Source: Stercoripulliclostridium_A sp045535235 (lineage in GTDB: Bacteria > Bacillota > Clostridia > Christensenellales > DTU072). From it: 16,711 nt of DNA. The DNA lies in NCBI GenBank assembly GCA_045535235.1, contig JAZSLG010000001.1, forward strand, positions 1-16,711, written 5' to 3'. Position numbers and translations under genes: made by a program. The notes beneath the pieces are model-generated. The model did no database searches, was not told where the DNA came from, and saw only the letters and a list, made by a program, of their open reading frames with translations. Shown here in pieces: positions 1 through 7,441 of the stretch. Every line of letters starts with the position of its first letter. Position 1 is the first letter of the stretch.

Positions 1-1913
1 GTCACGAATGGGAATGCAAAGTTTATCCATATTCCGCCTTGTATTGCCAATATGAGAACAAGCGGTAAAAGCACGTTCTTAAAGGTAAACAGCAATATTG
101 CTAACACAAAGAAAATGGAACATAGAGTTACTTTTAGATTATCAATATCAAAATTCTTAGCCATATCGTAACAAGCAACGCTCTCACCGGTCATATAAAA
201 TTCACTAAAATAGTTGGGAATATTTGCACTCAATTCGTCTAAGAAAGCAAAGGTTTTTTCACTTTCTATTTCCGAGCAAATATTAAAGGTCAAACGAGTG
301 TAATTTTCACTTTCCAAGTTTGCCTTTGCAAAGGTTAAAGAATCTAGCATACCTGCGTATTCGGCGGGGATAATAGACGTGATAAAATCGTTTTCCGTAA
401 CGACGTACTCCAGCAAATCTATTATACGCACTTTAGCATTTGCATCGGTAATACCTTGCGAGGCTAAATAGTCGTCAAATAGAGAACCGATTACTAGCTC
501 GAATGCACTAAAGTCTTCGCCCCCTGCAAGAGCCCCCATTAGAGAGGTCATATCTCCTTTGCCAATTTCATCGGTTAGATAGATTTCACCTTCCTCCGTG
601 GGGTCAATGTCGATATAGGATAAAGCGTTTACCGAATCAACGTTATCTTCAAACAACATAACAAACTCGATAAGTTCTCTTTCTTTTTCGGGATTGCCTT
701 TGGGTACGACGACTACGAGAGAATTCAAAGTGCCAAAGTCATCGGTAATATGTTCTTTTGCGTCCACTATCATGGAGCCACCATTGTAGTTGAATGAGTA
801 GTCGTTATAAAATTGCCCTACGCAAGAAAGTGCTACAATGACTATGAAAATGGGAACGATTGCCTTTCTACCCTTTAGTAGCGCCTTAGCTGGCTTTTTA
901 ACGCTGGGAACAAAGGGCTTGTGTTTGCTCTTCATTAAGGGTTTATCCATTAATACGAGTAGGGCGGGGAGCAAAAATACCACGCTGAGTAAACTTGCAA
1001 TAATGCTCTTACCGAGAGCAAGACCGATTTCCACGCCAATGGGCATGCTCATTAGTAGTAGGGAGCCAAGTCCCGCAATAGTAGTGAGCGAACTAGAGAA
1101 AATTTCAATAAGGCCTTTTGATAATGCCGTCGAGGCGGCGGATGGAGCATCTTTAGTCTCCCTTTCTTCCATATAGCGGTGAAGGAGTATAACCATATAG
1201 TCAAGAGAGAGTGCTAATTGCAATACTAGTGCCACAAGGTTGGAGAGGTAGCTTATGCCGTTAAACAAAATATTCGTACCCATGTTTATAGCTACGGCAC
1301 AAACAAATGTTATTAACATAATTACGATTTCAAAGTATGTTTTGGAAGTGAAGAAAAGTATTGCAAGAATTAGTACGACTATTACTACACCAATTTTTAA
1401 AATGCTATCCTCGGTTTCAGCCTTTGTGAAGTATGAATAAGCAGACATACCGGTTAGATAACCCTCTCTACCGCTTTCGTCAAGATAATCAATAATATCT
1501 TCGACGGCTTGGAAAGCTCCTTTGGTGCTATCATAATCGGTGAGATTTACGGTATAAAGAGCTTTATTGTTACGATAGTTCATGTCTTCAACGTAGGTAA
1601 CGTTGGCAACACCTTTAATATTTTTGAGTTCACCGAGTAAAGTATTGGCATCGGATTTCGTGATGTTTACCACACAAACGTAGGTCATTCCTTTGTCGTC
1701 AAATTCTTTTTTTAGAATATCAAGAGCGTCGTCGGTGTAACTCTTGTCAGGCATTTGCCCGGTTAGGTCGTACTCTATTTCTATAAAGGGTATTATACAA
1801 GCACACCCAATCGTTAGAATGATAAAAACGATTAGGCATACCCATTTTCCTTTAACAATAGCGTTTGAAAATTTATCCAGTAAACCGCTAGCATTTTTCA
1901 AAAAACCGTTCAT
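1..1913 (-). CDS. MMPL/RND-family membrane exporter, C-terminal part cut by window edge
   Basis: The minus strand is open from an ATG at 1911-1913 to the left edge, giving 637 codons with no stop, so the gene is partial at its 3' end. The translation starts MNGFLKNASGLLDKFSNAIV and has a first membrane segment near residues 22-42. An extracytoplasmic loop follows, then a block of membrane helices that includes LALSLDYMVILLHRY, with Asp238 in the SLDYM motif typical of MMPL/RND proteins. A second large loop follows, and a second helix block is entered at the edge (ending near GGIWINFAFPF). This two-loop layout matches proton-driven MMPL exporters, which move lipids or other hydrophobic compounds across the membrane; the substrate here is unknown. 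The ribosome site is weak (GGGACGG about 7 nt upstream). It is divergent from the redox operon at 2085, which may share its regulation. Family is fairly sure, substrate is not. Confidence 0.85.
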   Translation of the reverse strand, partial: MNGFLKNASGLLDKFSNAIVKGKWVCLIVFIILTIGCACIIPFIEIEYDLTGQMPDKSYTDDALDILKKEFDDKGMTYVCVVNITKSDANTLLGELKNIKGVANVTYVEDMNYRNNKALYTVNLTDYDSTKGAFQAVEDIIDYLDESGREGYLTGMSAYSYFTKAETEDSILKIGVVIVVLILAILFFTSKTYFEIVIMLITFVCAVAINMGTNILFNGISYLSNLVALVLQLALSLDYMVILLHRYMEERETKDAPSAASTALSKGLIEIFSSSLTTIAGLGSLLLMSMPIGVEIGLALGKSIIASLLSVVFLLPALLVLMDKPLMKSKHKPFVPSVKKPAKALLKGRKAIVPIFIVIVALSCVGQFYNDYSFNYNGGSMIVDAKEHITDDFGTLNSLVVVVPKGNPEKERELIEFVMLFEDNVDSVNALSYIDIDPTEEGEIYLTDEIGKGDMTSLMGALAGGEDFSAFELVIGSLFDDYLASQGITDANAKVRIIDLLEYVVTENDFITSIIPAEYAGMLDSLTFAKANLESENYTRLTFNICSEIESEKTFAFLDELSANIPNYFSEFYMTGESVACYDMAKNFDIDNLKVTLCSIFFVLAILLFTFKNVLLPLVLILAIQGGIWINFAFPFV

Positions 1914-1998
1914 TTTCGCACCGTCCCACAAATGGTTGATAGTATCATATAATCTATACGTTAATAATATGTTAAAACAGCATCAAATTGCAAGGGTT

Positions 1999-2018
1999 TT
2001 TTATAACAAGTTATAAAA
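1999..2018. promoter_or_regulatory. 20-bp perfect palindrome, likely operator between divergent genes
   Basis: TTTTATAACAAGTTATAAAA is a perfect inverted repeat with 9-bp arms and a 2-bp centre. It lies 7 bp upstream of the -35 box of the redox operon and about 85 bp upstream of the exporter start on the other strand. The symmetry and position fit a binding site for a dimeric repressor or activator serving one or both genes. The regulator is not in the window. It resembles but does not match a PerR/Fur box, because the half-site spacing differs. Confidence 0.5.
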
Positions 2019-2025
2019 CTATATA

Positions 2026-2054
2026 TTGACTGCAACGCGAAAGGGGTATATAAT
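2026..2054 (+). promoter_or_regulatory. Sigma-A-type promoter of the redox operon
   Basis: TTGACT at 2026-2031 and TATAAT at 2049-2054 are separated by exactly 17 bp. Transcription should start near 2061, leaving a short leader of about 24 nt that contains the AAGGAG site of the first gene. Confidence 0.8.
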
Positions 2055-2084
2055 AATGGTTAGGAAAATTATAAGGAGATGCCT

Positions 2085-3599
2085 ATGAGCAACTATGACG
2101 TAATCGTAGTAGGTGCCGGTAACGGTGGACTAATGGCTGCGGCAAACACATCTAAAGCCGGTCTAAAAACGCTACTACTGGAAAAGCACAATATACCCGG
2201 TGGTTGCGCTACGAGTTTTAGGAGAGGAAGATTTGAGTTTGAACCCTCTCTACATGAACTTTGTGGCGTTGGAACTAAAGAAGAACCGAGTGAAATTTAC
2301 ACCCTTTTTGACGAAGTCGGCGCAAAGGTAGATTGGAGATACGAAGATACCATGTATCGCACCATAGTTAAGGGTGAAAACGGGTTTGACGTAACGGTAA
2401 AAGCAAAGCGTGAACCATTTTACGATAGCATGGAAAAGGCTGTTCCCGGCTGTAGGGAAAAGGTAAAGGCTTTTATTGAATTAAACGATAAAGTTGATGC
2501 GGCGTTAGAATACGTAGATAAGAAGAAAGGGAATCCTAATCCTATAGTAATGGTACTCAAACATGCCGATTTCATGCGTGTTTGCGCACACTCCACGGAA
2601 GAAATTTTGGACGCTTTGGAGATGCCTGAAAAGGCAAAACAAATTCTTACTACCTATTGGGGATATTTGGGCGTACCTACCGATGAACTAAATTGTATGC
2701 ACTTTTTAAGCATGCTTACCAGTTACATGGATAACTGCGCGGCAATGCCCTACAAACGTTCGCACGAACTCTCTCTTGCCCTATGTGACGTAATATACAA
2801 GAACGGAGGAGAGATTAGATATAATAGCGAGGTTACCGAGTTCCTATATAACGAAGACGGCTCTATTGCGGGTGTAGTAGCAAACGGCGAAAAGTTGTAC
2901 GCTAAGGAGGTAATTTCCAACGTTATAGCCAACACCGTATTTACTCGTTCTAAAGACGTGAAACTTCCCGAGCGTGACGTAAAGCTTGCAAAATCAAGGG
3001 AGTTTGGCATATCGGTTGCAACCATATATATTGGACTGGATAAGTCCGCCGAGGAACTTGGAATAGAAGACTATACCGTTTTTATCGCAAATAACGGCGA
3101 TCCTCGCACGCAAGATAATAATAGAGTAAACGATGGTTTCTATATAGTAAATTGTCTTAACAAGGTTATTCCGGATAGCTCTCCTGAGGGTACTTGTACT
3201 TTGTTCTTTACCACCCTTATTTACGGCTCCGATCTACCCAAAGATTTGAAGCCCGAAGACTACAAGAAATACAAGAATGATTTAGCAGAAAGGCTTATAC
3301 TCGACTACGAGAAGACCATGGGTGTAAACGTAATGGATCACATTGAAGAAATATCCATTGCAACGCCCGTAACTTTCGCAAGATACCTTGGTACTCCCGA
3401 TGGCACTATTTACGGATATAAGAACGCGGGCTGGGATAACGTTATTATGCGTACTACTGCTCAAGGTAAAGATAATAACGTAAAAGGCTTGTCCTTCTGC
3501 GGAGGACACGGCGTGCGTGGCGACGGTTATAGCAGTGCATATTCAACGGGTGCTACGGAAGGCAAACGTGTTGTTAGAAAATTAAAGGGGGATAAATAG
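2085..3599 (+). CDS. CrtI/phytoene desaturase-like FAD-dependent oxidoreductase
   Basis: A 504-residue flavoprotein of the phytoene desaturase / carotene isomerase / retinol saturase superfamily. The N-terminal Rossmann fold shows G10-x-G12-x-x-G15 followed by Glu33 (LLLEKH), which normally contacts the FAD ribose, and then the family-typical PGGCATSFRR stretch. The C-terminal FAD-binding segment is GGHGVRGDGYSSAYSTG near residue 475. Members desaturate, isomerise or saturate C=C bonds of hydrophobic compounds. I chose ATG 2085 rather than the in-frame ATG at 2079 because AAGGAG (2073-2078) abuts 2079 with no spacing but sits 6 nt before 2085. The next gene starts 1 nt after the stop, so the two are certainly co-transcribed. 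No carotenoid pathway gene is present, so a true carotenoid role is doubtful and the substrate is unknown. Confidence 0.85.
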   Translation: MSNYDVIVVGAGNGGLMAAANTSKAGLKTLLLEKHNIPGGCATSFRRGRFEFEPSLHELCGVGTKEEPSEIYTLFDEVGAKVDWRYEDTMYRTIVKGENGFDVTVKAKREPFYDSMEKAVPGCREKVKAFIELNDKVDAALEYVDKKKGNPNPIVMVLKHADFMRVCAHSTEEILDALEMPEKAKQILTTYWGYLGVPTDELNCMHFLSMLTSYMDNCAAMPYKRSHELSLALCDVIYKNGGEIRYNSEVTEFLYNEDGSIAGVVANGEKLYAKEVISNVIANTVFTRSKDVKLPERDVKLAKSREFGISVATIYIGLDKSAEELGIEDYTVFIANNGDPRTQDNNRVNDGFYIVNCLNKVIPDSSPEGTCTLFFTTLIYGSDLPKDLKPEDYKKYKNDLAERLILDYEKTMGVNVMDHIEEISIATPVTFARYLGTPDGTIYGYKNAGWDNVIMRTTAQGKDNNVKGLSFCGGHGVRGDGYSSAYSTGATEGKRVVRKLKGDK

Positions 3600-3600
3600 T

Positions 3601-4806
3601 ATGGCAAGTGCAATAAAGAAAATAAATCCTGCTGATTTTTTAAAGCTAGAACCTAGGCGTGAAAAAATGATTGCCGAGGCAGAGTACGGCGCGATTACGC
3701 CGGAAACCGCCTATCTCCCAAATAAGATTGCAAAGGCACTTCACCCGGAGATACAGTATTTAATAGTTAAGGAAGTTATTGCTTTTAGCGACGACGTTAA
3801 AACCTTTACCTTGGTTGCAGACAAGGAAGCGGGAACGGAAAATCTTGCATATTTTAGTGCAGGTCAATACCTTTCCGTCAGACTAAAGGTCGGCGATATC
3901 GAATTAACTCGTCCTTATTCAATTTCCTCTTGTCCCAAAGATGCTCTTAACGGTTTTTATCAACTCACAATCAAGAGAGTTGATGGCGGACTAGCTTCGG
4001 AATATATCCTTGATAATTGGTCCGAGGGTACGAAGGTTTCCGTATCTGCACCTCTTGGTACTTTTACTTACGAGCGTTTGCGCGATGCTAAAACTATAAT
4101 AGGTGTTGCTGGCGGAAGTGGTATAACACCTTTTAGAGCGTTAGCAAAATCCATAGCTAACGGTGACGAAGAGTGCAGTCTAATTCTCCTTTACGGCTCA
4201 CGCACCCAAGCAGACATACTATTCCTTGATGAATTTAGGGCAATAGAAAAGAGCTGTGACAAATTCAAACTAGTTAACGTACTTAGCGAGGAGAAAGTAG
4301 AGGGAGAAGAAAGCGGATTTATTACTGCCGAGCTTATTAAGAAATATGCTCCCGAGGGGAATTACTCCATTTTCCTTTGCGGGCCTCAAGGCATGTATAA
4401 CTTTGTCGATAAAGAAATAGAAACTTTGGGATTAAGACAAAAGTTTATTCGTCACGAATTGTTTGGCGAGTATCGTAATCCCGAAAAACTTTCCGACTAT
4501 CCCGAGGATGCGGTAGGCAAGACTTTCAAGTTGACCGTTAGCGTTTGCGGGGTTACTAAGGTGGTTGATTGCAATGCTAATGAAACCATGCTTAATGCAA
4601 TGGAACGCGGTGGCATACTAGCTCCTGCAAACTGTCGTAGCGGTGAGTGTGGATGGTGTCACTCAAGACTGGTTAGCGGTAACGTTTACGTTCCCAAGCG
4701 TGGTGATGGTAGGAGACTTGCCGACTTAGATTTTGGCTACGTTCATCCTTGCATGACGTTTGCACTTAGCGATTGCGAATTGGACGTTCCTCCCTTTAAG
4801 GCTTAA
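3601..4806 (+). CDS. FNR-type flavin reductase with C-terminal 2Fe-2S ferredoxin domain
   Basis: A 401-residue electron-transfer protein. Residues 1-60 are a family-specific extension. An FAD-binding barrel follows, with RPYSISS at 104-110. The NAD(P)H domain has GGSGITPFR from 171 and the CGPQGMY motif at 260-266. The C-terminal plant-type ferredoxin domain has ligands Cys345-x4-Cys350-x2-Cys353-x30-Cys384. The order FNR then ferredoxin is that of NAD(P)H-dependent reductases that feed single electrons to a partner oxidoreductase. Starting 1 nt after the flavoprotein stop, with AAAGGGGG about 8 nt upstream, it is most likely the redox partner of that gene (inference). All cofactor motifs are intact. 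A bidirectional-looking terminator follows at 4821. Confidence 0.88.
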   Translation: MASAIKKINPADFLKLEPRREKMIAEAEYGAITPETAYLPNKIAKALHPEIQYLIVKEVIAFSDDVKTFTLVADKEAGTENLAYFSAGQYLSVRLKVGDIELTRPYSISSCPKDALNGFYQLTIKRVDGGLASEYILDNWSEGTKVSVSAPLGTFTYERLRDAKTIIGVAGGSGITPFRALAKSIANGDEECSLILLYGSRTQADILFLDEFRAIEKSCDKFKLVNVLSEEKVEGEESGFITAELIKKYAPEGNYSIFLCGPQGMYNFVDKEIETLGLRQKFIRHELFGEYRNPEKLSDYPEDAVGKTFKLTVSVCGVTKVVDCNANETMLNAMERGGILAPANCRSGECGWCHSRLVSGNVYVPKRGDGRRLADLDFGYVHPCMTFALSDCELDVPPFKA

Positions 4807-4820
4807 CGATTAATTATTAA

Positions 4821-4848
4821 AACAGCCCGAACATCGGGCTGTTTTTTT
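4821..4848 (+). terminator. Rho-independent terminator between convergent genes
   Basis: AACAGCCCGA and TCGGGCTGTT form a 10-bp stem around a 3-nt loop, followed by a run of T on the plus strand. On the minus strand the stem is followed by TTTTAAT, so it may also end the radical SAM transcript. It ends the redox operon 14 nt after its stop codon. Confidence 0.92.
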
Positions 4849-4890
4849 GTGCCAATAAATAGTAGCTTTTTTGTATCTAAAGATACCGAT

Positions 4891-5925
4891 TTACTTAAAA
4901 GTGTGGGAGAAGAAAATCTTGTATGCTTCGCAAAAAGCATCGTTTTGGCTATACCGTTTACACCCGCCTTTACAAAGATTAAGATAGGGACAATCGGTAC
5001 ATTTTTCTTTTAGTCCGTTTTCGCTCCGAAAGCTAACTGCTGTAGGTGAGGAGAGCAGTTCCTCAATAGAATGGGTGGTAATATTTCCTAATACGTAGTC
5101 GTCGGTGCAATAAAAATCGCAAGGGAAAGCCGTGCCGTCGCCCTCAAATACCAGAGTGGTTTCGCACCTACCGTTCATACCGCATTGCTCGGCCTGTCCT
5201 CTCTTTATGAGCATGAGGTAGTTGTCAAACTGCCTAATTCTAACGGGGGAAGAATTAAAGTCTCTCGCGTACAAGGTGTAGGTATCAATCAAGAACTTGG
5301 CATACTCCTCGGCACTCATAACGTATTCTTCGTTATCTCCCAAATAGGGAATGAATTGTAAATTCCTAAATCCGCGTGCCTTAAAGTCTTCGTATATTCT
5401 TTTGCCTCTTAACACGTTTCCTTTGTGAATAACCGCTAGAACGTTAACTGCGACACCTTCCTCTTTTAGTATTCTAATGGAGTCTAGCGTGCGTGCAAAT
5501 ATTTCCTCCCCGCCCTTGACTCTTTCGGAGTTTGCTTTCCTATCGCCATCTAAACTTACTCCAACCAAAACGTTGTTGGCTTTGAATAGCTTTGCCCAAT
5601 TTTTATCAATGAGAAGACCGTTAGTTTGTAGGGATATAAAGACTTTGGTATCGGTAACGTTTTTTTCTTTAATATATGAAAAAATGTCTTCAAAGAATTG
5701 GTATCCTGCAAGAGTAGGTTCACCGCCTTGGAAAACTATGGAGAGATATCCTCCGTTTACGTAATCGAGTAATTTATCGACGAGGGTATGTGATAAAGAC
5801 TGGGTAAAACTGCCGTAGTCTTTTACTGAGCGAGCTTTAACCTCGTCACGATAAAAACAATATTTGCACCCTGCGTTACATTTTGCCGATGCGGGTTTAA
5901 TCATTACGCTCAAATTTTTTGCCAT
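4891..5925 (-). CDS. SPASM-domain radical SAM enzyme, anaerobic sulfatase-maturase (anSME) type
   Basis: A 344-residue radical SAM protein. The S-adenosylmethionine cluster motif is Cys16-x3-Cys20-x2-Cys23 (CNAGCKYCFY), preceded by the MIKPAS segment typical of anSME N-termini. GGEPTL follows. The C-terminal SPASM region carries the auxiliary-cluster cysteines (CGMNGRC, FPCDFYC, CTDCPYLNLCKGGC). anSME enzymes oxidise an active-site Cys or Ser of sulfatases to formylglycine using SAM; related enzymes modify ribosomal peptides. The QFDN segment resembles the site of the proposed catalytic Asp in anSMEs. No sulfatase or precursor peptide gene lies in the window, so the target is elsewhere or unknown. 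There is no ribosome-binding site before the ATG; see the promoter at 5932-5960. Confidence 0.85.
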   Translation of the reverse strand: MAKNLSVMIKPASAKCNAGCKYCFYRDEVKARSVKDYGSFTQSLSHTLVDKLLDYVNGGYLSIVFQGGEPTLAGYQFFEDIFSYIKEKNVTDTKVFISLQTNGLLIDKNWAKLFKANNVLVGVSLDGDRKANSERVKGGEEIFARTLDSIRILKEEGVAVNVLAVIHKGNVLRGKRIYEDFKARGFRNLQFIPYLGDNEEYVMSAEEYAKFLIDTYTLYARDFNSSPVRIRQFDNYLMLIKRGQAEQCGMNGRCETTLVFEGDGTAFPCDFYCTDDYVLGNITTHSIEELLSSPTAVSFRSENGLKEKCTDCPYLNLCKGGCKRYSQNDAFCEAYKIFFSHTFK

Positions 5926-5931
5926 ATATAA

Positions 5932-5960
5932 ATTATATCAAACGCGTCGCTTTTTGTCCA
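5932..5960 (-). promoter_or_regulatory. Promoter placing transcription start at the radical SAM ATG (leaderless)
   Basis: On the minus strand, TGGACA and TATAAT are exactly 17 bp apart. The -10 box ends only 6 nt before the ATG at 5925, so the expected first transcribed base is at or next to the A of the start codon. There is no Shine-Dalgarno in the intervening TTATAT. This points to a leaderless mRNA. Confidence 0.75.
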
Positions 5961-5979
5961 TACGATATTAAATACTATA

Positions 5980-6008
5980 TTGAAAAGCTTTTGATTATAT
6001 AGTATAAT
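5980..6008 (+). promoter_or_regulatory. Promoter for the 83-residue gene
   Basis: TTGAAA at 5980-5985 and TATAAT at 6003-6008 with a 17-bp spacer. It is divergent from the radical SAM promoter, and transcription should start near 6015, about 29 nt before the ATG at 6044. Confidence 0.75.
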
Positions 6009-6043
6009 TGATTAGTAAATCGAATAACGATTGAAGAATTACT

Positions 6044-6295
6044 ATGGATAAAATCATTAGCGAAGTAAAGGAAACTTTGACGGAGAGTGAAAGTGACAAT
6101 CTTTCATTTGGAGCCATCCTTATGACCTACGAATGTGGCATGAGCTTTTTGACCGATTACTTGGAAGGAGACGTATACTTCAAAATACACAGAGAGGGAC
6201 ACAACCTAGATAGATGTCGTACCCAAATGAAAATGGTGGAAAGAATGGAAGAAAATATTGGCGTGATGAACGCTATAGTTAAGAAGTATATCTAG
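6044..6295 (+). CDS. Orphan C-terminal module of a NahK-like (APH-fold) sugar kinase; possible gene remnant
   Basis: An 83-residue product. The stretch FLTDYLEGDVYFKIHREGHN and the following LDRCRTQMKMVERMEENI strongly recall the extreme C-terminus of aminoglycoside-phosphotransferase-fold kinases of the N-acetylhexosamine 1-kinase (NahK) group, which are roughly 350-380 residues long. The ATP-binding lobe and the catalytic aspartate loop are absent, and only 118 bp separate this ORF from the radical SAM gene, so the rest is not simply frame-shifted nearby. An in-frame TGA lies four codons before the ATG, confirming a real 5' boundary. The ribosome site is weak, but a good promoter precedes it. 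In known galacto-N-biose pathways NahK works with GalE, and galE is the next gene here, which supports decay from an ancestral kinase-galE pair. It may alternatively be a retained small protein. Family assignment is from memory. Confidence 0.6.
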   Translation: MDKIISEVKETLTESESDNLSFGAILMTYECGMSFLTDYLEGDVYFKIHREGHNLDRCRTQMKMVERMEENIGVMNAIVKKYI

Positions 6296-6327
6296 CATAT
6301 CTTTTTAAGATATTGGGGCAAAAATTG

Positions 6328-6356
6328 TTGTCTAATCCATTTTGGAATGATATAAT
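6328..6356 (+). promoter_or_regulatory. Promoter of the galE operon
   Basis: TTGTCT at 6328-6333 and TATAAT at 6351-6356, spacer 17 bp. Transcription should start near 6363, so the leader of about 65 nt contains the inverted repeat at 6369-6390 and the AAGGAGA site of galE. Confidence 0.78.
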
Positions 6357-6368
6357 CTTATAAATTAA

Positions 6369-6390
6369 TCGTATAACTAATGTTATACGA
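6369..6390. promoter_or_regulatory. Inverted repeat in the galE leader, possible operator
   Basis: Arms TCGTATAAC and GTTATACGA (9 bp, perfect) surround TAAT, immediately downstream of the predicted transcription start. It could be a repressor roadblock site or a small leader hairpin. The TATAAC/GTTATA half-sites are shared with the palindrome at 1999-2018, though the spacing differs (4 bp here, 2 bp there). Confidence 0.45.
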
Positions 6391-6427
6391 CGACTAGTAA
6401 AAAAACTCAATTTAAGGAGAAGAAAAT

Positions 6428-7420
6428 ATGAAGATTTTGGTTACCGGCGGAGCAGGATATATAGCAAGCCACACTAACGTTGCACTTTTAGAAGCAGGTT
6501 ACGAAGTAGTTGCAGTTGATAATTTTTCCAATAGCAATATCGATGCAGCTAGAAACGTGGAAAAAATTACCGGAAAGAAGATTACCTTCTACGAAGGCGA
6601 CGTTTGCGACAAAGAAGTCATGGAAAAGATTTTTAGCGAAAACGATATTTACGCCGTAATTCACTTTGCAGGACTAAAGGCAGTCGGCGAAAGCTGTGCA
6701 AAACCCTTGCTTTACTATCGCAACAACTTGGTAAGCACTTTATCTCTAGTGGAAGTTATGTCTGCTCACAACGTTAAAAAGTTGGTATTCAGTTCTTCTG
6801 CAACCGTATATGGAACGCCCGAAAGATTGCCGATTGACGAAGATTGCCATCTTTCCACCACTAACCCCTACGGCGCAACCAAACTTATGATAGAAAATAT
6901 TCTTCGTGACGTATACGCAGCGGATAAGGATTGGAATATCCTATTACTTCGTTACTTCAACCCCGTTGGCGCACACGAGAGTGGACTTATTGGTGAGGAT
7001 CCCAAAGGTATTCCTAATAACCTTATGCCCTACGTAGCAAAGGTAGCTCACGGTATTCTTCCCTATCTTAACGTATTTGGTAACGATTACGATACTCCCG
7101 ATGGTACCGGCGTTCGTGATTACATTCACGTTATGGACCTTGCAGAAGGACACCTTGCCGCACTAGAAAACATCAACAATTACGGTGTTGACGCAGTAAA
7201 CCTTGGAACCGGTGTTGGATATAGCGTTCTCGATATGGTAAAGGCTTTCGAAAAAGCTTGCGGACACGAAGTCGCCTATAAAATCGCACCCCGTCGTGCA
7301 GGCGATATTGCTACTTGCTACGCTTGTCCCGACAAAGCAAAGAAGGAACTAAACTGGACCGCAAAGCGCAATCTTGATGACATGTGCCGTGACCTTTGGA
7401 ATTTCCAAAAGAATAGATAG
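6428..7420 (+). CDS. galE: UDP-glucose 4-epimerase
   Basis: A 330-residue short-chain dehydrogenase-type epimerase that interconverts UDP-glucose and UDP-galactose (and possibly the N-acetyl forms) with tightly bound NAD. The N-terminal nucleotide motif is GGAGYIASHT, in which the third glycine of GxxGxxG is Ala, a variant seen in this family. The catalytic triad is in place: Ser124 in SSSATVYG, with Tyr148 and Lys152 in NPYGATK. Conserved RYFNPVGAHESG and GTGVRDYIHVMDLAEGH blocks follow, and the length is normal. AAGGAG lies 8 nt before the ATG. It leads an operon with the aminotransferase 21 nt downstream and the TauE-like exporter. It likely serves the Leloir pathway and supplies UDP-sugars for the cell surface. 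Confidence 0.95.
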   Translation: MKILVTGGAGYIASHTNVALLEAGYEVVAVDNFSNSNIDAARNVEKITGKKITFYEGDVCDKEVMEKIFSENDIYAVIHFAGLKAVGESCAKPLLYYRNNLVSTLSLVEVMSAHNVKKLVFSSSATVYGTPERLPIDEDCHLSTTNPYGATKLMIENILRDVYAADKDWNILLLRYFNPVGAHESGLIGEDPKGIPNNLMPYVAKVAHGILPYLNVFGNDYDTPDGTGVRDYIHVMDLAEGHLAALENINNYGVDAVNLGTGVGYSVLDMVKAFEKACGHEVAYKIAPRRAGDIATCYACPDKAKKELNWTAKRNLDDMCRDLWNFQKNR

Positions 7421-7441
7421 TAACTAGTTAGGAGTCAAAAA

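Noticed and set aside
838..2016. Several plus-strand open frames over the left-edge exporter
   Set aside because: They oppose a continuous 637-codon minus-strand frame with clear MMPL features and have no family resemblance of their own.
1999..2018. PerR/Fur box
   Set aside because: It resembles TTATAATnATTATAA, but the half-sites are TTATAAC/GTTATAA with different spacing, and no oxidative-stress gene is adjacent.
6297..6313. ATATCTT/AAGATAT hairpin as a terminator of the 83-residue gene
   Set aside because: The stem is AT-only and is followed by TGGGG, not a T run.
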